Notes under the pieces: model-generated | Databases searched by the model: none | Seen by the model: only the letters and a program-made list of their open reading frames with translations | Told to the model about the DNA's origin: nothing | Program-made: the position numbers and the translations under genes | Shown here: one piece after another, positions 1 to 12,000 of the stretch | Position numbering within the stretch: position 1 is the stretch's first letter | How the letters are laid out: each line of letters opens with the position of its first letter | Source of the DNA: an uncultured Lentisphaeria bacterium | GTDB taxonomy: Bacteria > Verrucomicrobiota > Lentisphaeria > Victivallales > Victivallaceae | NCBI GenBank assembly: GCA_949298665.1 | Contig: CASFXO010000413.1 | Location: 1 to 20,172, forward strand | Length of the DNA: 20,172 nt | Reading direction: 5' to 3'

Positions 1-3000
1 CCCTGGTTGGTCACATTCCCGGAAGCCGAATCCGTGCCGTCGATGTCGAAAAGTTCCAGACCGCCGGCCGTGATCGTCTTGGTGTTCACCAGATTACCAC
101 CATTGAGGTGAATACCGCCATCGGCATTGCCCCAGACCACCAGAACCTGGCTGTTTGCGGCATCCCGGATGGTGGTGTACACCGCCTTGACCGTCATCGT
201 ACCGGCATTGGACAGATCTGCAGCTCCGGTCAGCGTCACTTCCGTGGCGGACACCGACGAGTTGTTGGTGAAACTTCCGCCGTTCAACGTAATCTGACCG
301 CTTGCCGTGGTCACAGCGTCTTTGCCGCCGCCGACCTTAGTGAAGGTCACACCGGCAGCCTTGGCCGTAATCGTACCGTCATTGACGATGGAACCGGTGA
401 ACGTACCATCAGGCTGCAGTGTTCCCGTTCCGTTCAGCGTCACCGCTCCAACCTGAATCGTCTTGCCCTTGGCGTTGTAAAGGCTGCCTTCCTCGATCAG
501 CAATTCACCATTGGACACCAGCGTCGCATTCTGTCCCCCTTCCACCCGGTTCACTACCGCCAGTCCGGTCAACTTCAACGTCGTCTGATTGTCCAGGTCT
601 CCGGTCAGAAGGGTCAGAGAACCGGCGGTGAACGATCCCTTCAGGTTCGACAGCGACCCGTAAACCAGAACGCTGCCGTCGCCGCCGATCGCCACATTCT
701 GACTGCTGCCGGAAGTCACCAGCTTGCTGGTCGCGGCAATGTTCAGCGTACCGTTGTTGACCAGTTCGCCGCCGCTGACATAGGTCGGCGTGCCGCCGGT
801 GCTGTCGAAAACACCGTTGACTTCCAGTCCGGTCGCCCGAACCGTCTTGCCGGCATTGTTGGTAAAGTTACCGTTCAGCGCAATCGTCCCTTCGGAAAGC
901 TTCCACAGCCCGCCGCCGGTAGCCGTCACCATGGTCGACGAAATGGTCATCGAACCATTGTTGATGATGTCCCCGGTCGCCGTCGCGCCATCCATGGCAA
1001 TCGCACCGGCTTTAATCGTGCCGCTGTTGTTGAGCGAACCCTTGCCCTGGATTTCCAGCTGTCCGCCGGTAAGCGCTTCCACCGTTTTCACCTTCGTCGC
1101 CGTATCGGTCACCGTGCGGTACACCGGAGAAACGCTCACCGTGCCGTAGTTCAGCAAGTTGCCGTCTGTGAGAATGATGTCTCCCGCCGTCAGCGATTTC
1201 CCCGAATTGTTTTCCAGATTACCGGAACCGGTGATCACAATCGTACCATAAGCGGTATAACTGTCGATGGTCTGGGCCGGGTCACTGGTATCCTTCGCAC
1301 GCTTGATGCCGCCGATGGTCCCGTAATTCTTCAGGGCACCGACCGTAACCCGTTCCATCACACCGCCTTCAGTCTGATAACCGTCATTCAGCGTCAGCGA
1401 CGTTCCGAGATACAGGGTTGCCTTGTTGTACAGTTCCCCATACAGCACGATGGTTTCCGCCGACAATTTCCCGCTGTTGTTCGTAATGGAGCCGAACGAC
1501 GCGGCATCCGCTTCGATCGTCGTTGCCGACAGCGTTCCGTAATTGAGGATGGACGCGCCTCCGGTCAAGTCGATCGTGCTCACAAAATCCTTGGTGTCGA
1601 AGCCTTCCTTCATGGTGCCACGGTTTTCCAGTACCCCACTGTTGACCGTAATCGCATCCACCTTGACCGTTCCCTTGTTGTAAAGAGTGCCGTCCACGGC
1701 GATGCTGCGCACCGTCAAAGTACCGGCGTCATTGCTGACGCGGCTGTTGGCCAGACCACTGAAATCGATGGCCCCATCTACCGTCAGCTTGCTGCTGTTG
1801 GTCAGCGTCACACCGGTGGCGGGCAATTCCGTTGCTCCCTGCGAATCCTGAACGATATTGCCGGTAACCGTCATGGTGGCCTTGTTGGTAATGGTACCGA
1901 ACTGAATCACCATACCGCCGGTAACCGTCATCGTACCGCTCAGATGTTCCAGCTGGCTCCAATCCAGCAACATCACCTGGTCCACCGTCAGGGTCTTCTT
2001 GTTGGAAATCAGCGAAGACACATTCAGTACCTGCACGTCACCGAGCGTCGCATCCGTATAGCGCAGATCCGCGTCCGCCGCCGTCAACGTGCCGCTGACG
2101 GTCAAGGTCCCCTTGTTGACCAGTTCCGCCTTGCCGATCAGGGCGGTATCGCTCATCAACCCGTTGCGGATTCCTTCGGCGAACCGGACTTCCACGGTTT
2201 CGCCCAGTTCGTTTTCATAGGACAGGCCGTTCGACTGATATTCGTCATAAAGCGCGCCGCCGCTGGTGATCATCACCGACTGCGCCTCGAAAGTGCCGCT
2301 GTTGGTGAACACCCCGCCATTCATATTCAACGTGCCGCCGACAACCACTTTGCCGGACAGCAGATTGAACGCACCGGACGCGAGAACCGTGAAAGTACCG
2401 TTCCCGAGATCCGTCAGTGCGCCGGTGTCCGCATCCGTCGACACAGTGCCGTTGTTGTCGTAAACCACGTCATACGCCAACGTCACATCCCCGGCAACCT
2501 CAACGAGCGTGGCTTTGCTGCTCAGCGCACCGGCGCTGACGGCGTCAAGCTGGTAATTGCCCTTGAGGAAATTCAACGTTCCGGCAATATCCACCGCACC
2601 GAGATCGCTGGTCACCCCGCTCTTGTTGGAGGCGGACAGCTGCAATTCCCCCACGCCCGTGGCATCCGACACGAAACCGGACGCCTGAATCACTCCGGAA
2701 GCCGTCAACGCGATGTTCATCAGTTTACCCTTCGCGTCATACACTTCCAGCACCCGGGCCTGGTCGAGCAGCACCAGATCGCCGCTGACGCTCACCGCCC
2801 CGCCAAGGGCAATGCCGACATCGCCGAGACTGTCCACCGACACGTTCCGGAAGCTCTTCAAGCCGCCCAGATAGACCATGCCGCCGGCAGTCACTTCCAG
2901 ATCCTTGCTGGAACCGGTAAACGTGCCGTTCCCGGAGACATAGCGCCCGGTGGTCATGTCGAGCGTGCCGCCGATGACCAGATCCCCGTCGCTGTGCAGC

Positions 3001-6000
3001 GACAGACCGGAACCGATCGCGCTGGTCAGCTTGATGGTGCCGTTCAGGGTCAGATCATGTGCCCAGTTCAGACTGGAAGTCAGGGTCACCGTGCCGCCGA
3101 ATTCCAACGCACTGTCGAAATTCTGCAGCAGCTCCTGATTGACGGTAATCGTCCCGTAAAGGGCGACCGTACCGGCGTTTCCGACCGTCCGGTTCAACAT
3201 GGTGTCCAGCTTGCCGGTCGTCACATACTGCAGCTTGGCACCGCTTTCCACCGTAATCTGGCTGAACGCGTTGTCCGACAGGGTGATGTTGGTGCGGCCG
3301 AAATCGAAACTCAATTCCCCGCCGGATTTCACCACCAGCGCCAGAGCCGGCGCGGAACCGGGCTGACTGCTGGCTTCCCGGAAGTACGGGAGATCCTTGA
3401 GCAGGAACACATTGCCCGCCCCGGTAACAGTCAGATTCTGCAGGTTTTCATCAAAGAACACCTGCCCCGTACCGTTCCCGATCGTGGCATAACCGGTCAA
3501 CTCGATGTTCTGCGCCAGGAATTCGATAGCACTGGACTTGCCGGCTTCCAGAACCACATTGCCCACGGAAACCGTCGTGTCGGAATCCGACCCCAGCAGA
3601 ATGCTGCCCGCCGCACTGACCTTGCCGCTGTCGTCGCTCGTACCGTCACCGAAAATGCGTTCATGCACCAGCAGATCTCCGCGCGGTCCGTTGCTGACGG
3701 CATTCACCTTCAACGTAACGTTACGGCCGATTTCAAGTACGTTGACCGTCAGGTTTCCGGAGAAGGTTTTCGTACCGCCGCTGACGACCAGCTGATCATA
3801 CACGATGGCGGACCCCAGATAATCCGTGCCGATCAATGTCTGCGCCTTGTCGGCACTGTAGATTACGCTGGTGTCCGTACCGTCCAGCAGAATGCCGAGC
3901 TTGTCATAATTCGTAGTCGCCAGTTCAAGACTGCCGCCGTCCATAACCGTAACCCGACCGGCCAGCACCACATCCGCAGCCACGGTAAACCAGCCGCCGT
4001 CTTCCACCACAATGCTGCTGCGCAGCGCTTCTCCCTGCCAGGTCGGATTCAGCGCCCAGTCGGCCACCAGAGTGCCCTTCCCGGTGAATGTGGTGTTGAC
4101 CGTCTGGAAGGTCTGACCATAGGCCAGCATTTCGCTGGTAGGCCGCTGGAAGTCAGACGCAGTATAAGCATCCTTGCCCTCGCCGAAATAAGTGGTATAA
4201 TAGATCACTTCCCCGGTGGAGGAAACCATGCTCCGGGTCACCAACTGATTGATCACGCGATCACCGTGGGTGATGTTGACAGAAGTCCCGTCACCCAGGA
4301 AAATGAACCGGGTATCCGCCGCTTCCAGCACCCCGTCGGATTCCAGCAGATACATGCCGTTGGAACTGATCCACTGGGATTGCGTCAACGCGTTCCCCTT
4401 GAGGTCGCCCTGCACGAAATACAAATGACGTTCCTGCTTTTCAAACGCCCCCACCGTCGTCCGGACATCGGTTCCATTCTGCCCGTCGAACATTTCCAGT
4501 TGAGTCTGGTCCAGTTCTCCGGTGGACTGCGCCCGCTGCAGGAACGTGCTCAACCCGGCGCCGTCGTAGACGTAAACCGTCATCTGCTTGCCGCCGTTGT
4601 AGACCAGCTTGGTGTCCAGCAGCTGCGTATACCCCGTCATCGTACCGGAGAAGCGCGCCCAGTCGCTGCCGCTCGCCGCGACATTGAGATAGTAGTTGCC
4701 GTTGGCGTCGGTCGAACCTCCGTCGGGCTTGATTTCCCGGCCGCCGGGTCGGGACAGGGTGCCGAACAGGTTGTTCGCAGAATTACCGAGACTGCTGGTG
4801 TCGTTGTACAGGAAAATATCATCATGCGTTCCGGACGTAAGCGACAGGGCGCCGACGAAGTTCTGCGCAATCAGCGAATTGTTCGTCAGCAGGTTGCCGG
4901 AAACCATATAAATCCCGCCGCCGTTCCAGACCTGACCGGTTGCCGCGCTGCCGGACAGCGTCCAGCTGGACTGGTTGTTGGCCACCGTGACGAAATCCAG
5001 TTTCACCTGATCGATGGAGTCAAAATAAATCCCGCCGCCGGCACTGGCCGCCGTATTGTTGGCCACCGTCGAATTGTACATGGTCAACGAACCGGTCTTC
5101 TGATAGATCCCACCGCCATGACCACCGGATTTGTTGTTCCCGATCGTGCTGTACTGGAAGTACGAGTTTCCGCTTTCCACATAAACGCCGCCGCCGCTGC
5201 CGGCCTGGCCGCTGCTCGTCTTCGCCGTATTGCCGATAACCGACACATTCGTCGCACTGAGCACCAGGCCGCCGTTGTCATAGCCCTTGGCATAGATCCC
5301 GCCGCCCAGCTGAGCCACACAGCCGGTAACCACGACATCGGTCAACGTCAGCATCCCGCGTTCGGAATAGATCCCGCCGCCGAAACCGCCGGTCCCGGCC
5401 TGCGAATTGGAAATTTCCACATTTTCCAGCGTGAGATTTGCCACCGAGTAGATGGCGCCGCCGCTGTTGAACGCCGCCAGGCCGCCGCTGACGGCACTCC
5501 CGCCGCTGAGCGACAAATTATACATCTTGACATCCAGCAGCCGATCTTCCGTGCTCTTGATGTAGAAGAGTCGCGAGCTCACACCAGATGCCACCTGCAA
5601 CTGGACAGTGCCCGGTACCGGCGCCTCCTCCGACGCCGGCAGGAAATTACCGTTGATGGTAATATCGCGAATAATGGACAACTCACCCTGCAACGTGATC
5701 ACCAGTTCGCCCTGGCTGTTCAACTCACCGGATACCGTGCTGCCGTCAGCACGTTTCGTCCCGTTCACCGCCCAGCCCGACTTGAATACGACCGTCGTAC
5801 CGTCGTCCGCCAGATACAGGGCTTCCCGCAACGTCAGATCCGGCGATTCCCACAACGGCAGATTGTTCGCAAAGTCAAATCCGGTCCGGTAATCCAGACT
5901 GTCCTTGGCGGATCCCACCACCAGCAGACTGATGGTTTCAAATGCCCCGATGTTGGTGGTTTCGGTTACGTTGCCGTTCCCGTCGGTCAGACGGCTGACG

Positions 6001-9000
6001 CCGCGCTGGTCCGTGGAAATCGACCGGAAGCCCAGCGCGGAGAGCGCATCCAGATATTCCGTCGTCAGAATCCCGCCTTCCAGTGCGGAACTGCCGCCCA
6101 GCACCCGGTAGGTCATGGTTTTACCGCCGTTGTAATCCATCGTGACTTCCAGCCGCAGATCGCTGACCCGTCCGAAATTGGTCAGGGAATAATCCACATT
6201 CCCTTCCGAATCGGTCGTGATCTCGCCCGTGACATTGGAAAGCGCGCCGTCATCCCAGTCGAACCCGCCGGCCAGAACGCCGTTGAACGCTCCGATCACA
6301 TTGTGCGTGGCATCGAAACTTTCCGCCAACTGCACCACGTCGGAACCCACATACACATCCCGCAATCCGGTTTTGGATTTGCTCGCGGCGATCTTCCCGG
6401 AATTCCCCGCTACCAGCGTGTTCGCCATGTACAGTTCGCTGCCCTGTGCGGAATACAGCGCCGCCATGTCGTAATCCGGAACCTGATTGTCCGTTCCCTT
6501 GAGAATCGACTGGTTGTTGAAGATCGTGTTGCCGTAGCTGTAGAGAACCCCGCCGGACGTCGAATTCACCGTCACTCCCACACGGGTATCGGAACCGGCA
6601 TTGTAGATGGCGCCGCCCTTACCGATGGAAGTCAGAGCCGTACTGTTCGCAACATTTTCCGCAATGGTGGTATTGGCGATCTTCAACACCGCGCCGGTGG
6701 TATTGTAAATCCCGCCGCCGGCTACCCCCTGGGCCCCCTCGTAGGTGCTGCCCCACACTGCAGTGTTGTACGAAATATTCGACCGTTCCACCACCATGTA
6801 TCCGGCATTGAAAATACCGCCGCCGGCACCCGCCAGATTCCGGGGCACATAATTCTGGGCGGCATTGGCAGTTACCGTATTATTGTCGATCGTGCTGTCA
6901 TAAATATATGCCATCCCCAGATAGCCGTTGAACAAGCCGCCGCCGTAACCGGAATTCACCTTGCTCGAGTTGTTCAAGACATTGGCCGCCGAGTTTTCGG
7001 TCAGGCGGACGTTGTTCAACGTCAGAATGCCGTTGTTCCAGATCCCGCCGCCGTTTTCCAGATCGGATTCCCCCGCATAATAGGTATCCTGGCTGGCCTT
7101 GCCTCCGGTGATCGTCAGGTTGTTCAACACCACCGTATGGCTGTTGCCGAACAAAAACACCCGTTCGCTACCGTTGCCTTTGATGATGATCCGGTCATCG
7201 GCATCCTGCGCCCGATAGCTCAGACCGTACATGTCGCCGATCACCAGATCCTTGCTGTTGCCGTTGCTGAACCAGCCGCGGGCCACATAAATCTGCCCCT
7301 GGCTCAGGTTGATCGTATTGTCCTGCCCGGCAGCGAACACTTTGGCGTCAAACCCGATGGTCCCGGTCGTGGAGATCCGCAACGGATCACCATTGACATC
7401 CCGCAGCAGATTCCCCTGATAGTCCATCAGATAACCGAACGACGCCGGATTGTCTTCCGTCCCGGCGTTCACGGTATAGATATTCTGAGCCGCCCGGGCA
7501 ACCGTGTCCTCCACGGTCCCCGAAATCGCCTGGAAAGTGCTCTTGATCCCGCTGACCAGGCTGGAAACCAGCACCGCGTTGTCCAGAATCTCACCGCTGG
7601 TCACAAACTGATATTCCAGAGGCGTACCGAGCGTATTGGTCACCACATACAGATCCACCCCGGTGTAGAACCGGTTGTAATTTTCCAGCAACTGGTTGAC
7701 GATCTGGTAGTAATCCGCGTCTCCGGTCGACAGGTAGGATTCCAGCGCGTTGTTCGCCAGCTTCAGCAGTCCGCTGCGGGTATCCACCCAGTACGTGGCT
7801 TCCCGCAAAGTCAAACCGCTGCCGCCGTAGGCCGCATCCAGATAATGCCCGTTGGCATCATTGGTATACTGGATCTTCGAATCGTCGCCCTTGCTGGTGA
7901 CTTCCAGATAGAAAATCGGTTCAAACGCACCGATGGAAGCCTTGGTCTTGGTCCCCTGCACCCACTGATTCTTGGTGCTGTCCCAGACCCAGGCCTTCGA
8001 ATCCACCCGCAGATTCCCGCGCTGGTCATACTTCACCCCGGAAGCGGCCACCACGTTGTACACCCAGCTCGCCTCGCTGATGATCGCCAGCGACTGCGTC
8101 CGGTAATTGGCATGGTATCCCAGCTCGGTATCCAGATAGATATTCTTCTGGATGTCCGTGGATTCATCCGCGGTGGCGGCGATCAGCTTGTGGCCGTTCA
8201 CCCAGCCCGAACCGGTGGTCTGCGTCGAAGACAGCGACAGCGAGTTGTTGGTCCTGCCGTCGGAACGGATGCTGCGTTCCCAGACGGAGGCATCCTTGTA
8301 ATAATGGCTGTACAGGTTGTTCGACGTGGAGAAATTCACATCGATGAACTTGTTCGAGGCACCGGCGTCCGCCAGGAAAATCTGGTTGAACTCACTGCTG
8401 GCCACCATGCTCTGGTCGGTGGCGCCGCCGTTGTAGATGATCGAATTCGAGACATTGAGCGTGCTCTTCTGCGCGGAATCCCCGGCAATGTAAATCGCCG
8501 CGCCCTTGCCCCGGTTGTATGCCAGCGAACTGAAATTGATCGTCAAGCTGCCGGCATGCATGTAAATGGCCCCGCCCAACGCATAGGTACTTCCGGTAAA
8601 TTCACCGTTGAAAGCCAGCGTGGAACTTTCGATCTTCAGCGTACCGCGATCGAGATAAATCCCTCCGCCCATGCCGTATTCGCTGCCGGCGCTGTTCACC
8701 ACGTTCGAGTTGATCCCGCTGCGCTCAATCGTAAGCGCATAGTTGGCATCCTGGTTCGTGAAATAAATCCCGCCGCCCTTGCCGCTCGTCGTGCCGGAGA
8801 TCCACGTGAAATCCTGCGTTAACGTACCGCCGGCCTCGTTGCTGGAAATTTCCACATCCGTCAGATAAACATTCTGGGAATTTTCCACATACAGCCCGCC
8901 GCCGAACTCGCCCGCGCGGTTACTGAGGATCTGTACGAAGTCGATCGTCACATCCCCCTTGTTGTTCACCACGGCAACGGCCCCGCCGCCGACCCCGGCG

Positions 9001-12000
9001 ACGTTGCCGGACATAACGCTTTGAACATTGACCCCCTTGTCGACGCCGGCTTCTTCGATCACGGTCTGAATGGACACGGAACCGGTGCTGCTCGTAATAT
9101 ACAAGGCCCCGCCGCGAAGCATGGCCACGTTTCCGGAAAACTGGCACCATTCAAACGACATTGCATCTTTCCCGGAAATATTCCCGTTCGTGAAATAGAC
9201 CCCGCCGCCGTTTTCCGCCGCCATATTGCCGGACACCGTTGTTCCATAGAAGTAAATGGTATCGGGCTGCAACCCCTTGGCGTCAATGAACACCCCGCCG
9301 CCGGAACCGCTCAACGCCTCATTGCCGGCATACAGGATTTGAGAATAGTCCCCGATCGTGAAAATCTCATATCCGGCCATCCCGATAAGAGCCTGGGAAA
9401 ATTCCAGCTGGCCGGTGGAACTGTAGATCCCGCCGCCGGAACCGGTGGCGGTATTGCCGTAGCAACGGACCATGGACCCCGGGAATCCATCCGAATCAAA
9501 GGAATCCCCGACAAACTCGAACACCCCGGCATTATAGATTCCCCCACCGTTGCCGATTCCGGTGATCTGGTCCAGCATTCCCGCATCGGTCAGCGTATAG
9601 GTACCGGCAATATTGCCGAAGATCCCGGACTCCCAGTTCAGGAAGTTTCCAGATGCCGTTTCCGTGTTGAAGAGAAGCGAACCGGAGTTGTAGATCCCGC
9701 CGCCGTCCTTGTCCGCCCGGTTCCCGGCCACCAGCACTTCGGTCATCGTCACCCGGCTTTCCCCGGAAATCAGAATTCCGCCGCCCAGACCTTCCCCGGT
9801 AACCGTCCCGGTCTGGCCGCCGGCGATATTGGGACGTACCGCCGCATGACCGCCGACCACCTGAAGATTTCTCAGTTCCACCCCCACGAGCCCGTTCTTG
9901 GTAACCACTTTTTCCGTCGTGGTCACGACATCCGAATAGGTCGTGATGGTCCCCGTCTCCGTTTCAGTGGAGGCGGTAATGATGGTCGTCGTCGTCGTCG
10001 TCGTCGTCACCGTGGTCGTCGTCACCAGTGTATTGCCGAAATCGTCCGTCGAGGTTACCGAGGTAGTATTGGTGGTCACCACAGGATCGCTCACGGTGGT
10101 CCCGGCTTCCAGATTATCCGTATTCGGCGTTATCACCGGAGCGGTCTGGGAAGTGGCGGTGGTGGTGTCACTGGATACCAGCGCCCCTTCCACCACCTGC
10201 GCCACAGCATTGATCGTGATGGTGCGCAACCCCATGGTCACGTCGCCGAGCAACTCCGTTCCGGCTTCAATCTGATCGCCCGGCTGATAAATGTAAGTAC
10301 CGGCATAAATATAATTCGAGGTACATATTTCGCCTTTTTCAAACAGCAGCGTCCCCTTCGGCAATTCCGAACCGGCACCGATCACCGCGTTGGTCCCCAG
10401 CGTGAACCCACGCCCCAGCTGGAACGTTTCACCCGCTGCCAGAACCCGGTCGGCCTGAATGACCGCGCCGTTGCCGAGCTGAGTTCCCCGTCCAAGCGTA
10501 ACGAAATCCGTCGTCGAACCTTTGATCACCGAATCTTTGGCCAGCGCCGTACCGTCGGCCAGCACGGTCGTCCCGGTCACAACGAAACTTCCCGCCTCGA
10601 TGGTCATGTCGTTGTAAAGATATTGCTGGAAATTCTGCCCGTTCAGAGTCCCGGTGATATAGCTGCCGGCCTTCAGCACCGTACCGGCAGTCAAAACCGT
10701 GTCCGTCGTCATCCGGGTCCCGGTCACGGTCATCAGCGTCAAGCCGCTCTGGAACTGGTAGATGTCGCTGCCGCCCAGCAACTGCGCGGAATCCCCCACC
10801 TGCAGATCAAACAGCATCTGCCAGTTGAAGTTCAGGATCAGCATGCCGTCATCCCCGACGTTCAAGGTCAGCGCTCCGCCGAAATCGGTGCCTTCCGTAA
10901 ACGTGGCGGTCCCGTTCAGCGTCAGATCGCGGGTCAAAGTCAGCGCTTCCTGCAAAGATACGGCAGTGCTCAACACCACGTCTGCGGCCCACGAACCGTC
11001 ATCATTCAGGAAATGCAGCTGACTCCAGTCATACTGCGGATCCCCGATTTCCAGATATTTGTAATAGTCGGCCAGACGCACGCCGTTGTCCACGACAAAA
11101 CTTTCCAGAACCTGCGAACCGTATTTCAGCACCACCGCCTGGGCTTCGCTGCCGTCGATCACCACCTGACGCTGATAGGCCGGAGAACTCGATGTCGTAA
11201 TGCTGCCGTCGATCGTCACATTCTTGTCGATGACCAGCGTATCCTGCAGCATGATATGCCAATAATCCCCCTCGGAGCGGGCGTTTCCCTCAATGGTCTG
11301 CTGGCCGGCAAAGACGATCATATCGCCGTCTTCGGCAATGTAGAGCGCCTCGCGCAGCGACAGGTCGTTTTCATCGATCGCCGAAGGACTGATGATCACC
11401 CCGTCGTCGGCATTGGTTTTCACGGTCAACTGCTTCAGGGAATAGAAGTAGTCGTTGAAGACGTATCCCTGCACTTCCAGCTTGCCTACCGTGTATTCCA
11501 TCACCCAGTCGCCGCCGAGGCCGACCCGGTCGGAAGACGCGGCGACATCGCAGCCGGTTGCGTCGGCCAGCAGATCGACAAACGCGCTTCCGGTTTCGCC
11601 ACCTGCCACATCGCAGCCGTAAATCAGGATGTCGCCTTCGGCGCTCATCGCCTTGCCCCACGCAGCGAATTCCGCGGAATGATCGTGGATGAAATCGGAA
11701 TCCACGCCTTCCGTCCAGCCCAGCAGGAACTTGCCTTCCTCACCGTGCGTAAAGATGTGAATCGCATCGATATCGCTGCATCCGGAAAGATAATCCGTCA
11801 TGAATTCGAAGGCGTTCTCCCGCGGCAGAAACACCACTTCCACATCGCTCCCCAGACCGGCGACAATCGTATCCGGGTCCATCAGCGTGGGGTTGATGAA
11901 GGCAATCGATCTGGTATCGCTCAACGCGTGATCATAACCATCCAGAGCGATGCTGTCAAAATAATCGGCGACGGCACTGCGTTCCGCAACCGCCTCACCA

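Noticed and set aside
108..8822. Very long plus-strand reading frame of 2,904 codons
   Set aside because: It is in exact antisense register with the giant minus-strand gene. Its product is rich in Arg, His, Gln and Pro without domain-like order, while the minus strand gives clear beta-helix repeats.
4890..9790. CRISPR-like or direct DNA repeats suggested by the recurring gcccccgcc-type words
   Set aside because: The words are the codons for repeated Gly-Gly-Gly-Ile-Tyr motifs. Spacing is irregular, the frame is open throughout, and there are no conserved full-length DNA repeats.
9943..10275. Plus-strand frame with a poly-valine run
   Set aside because: It arises from reading the GTC repeat in another frame; the real product is the Thr-rich linker on the minus strand.
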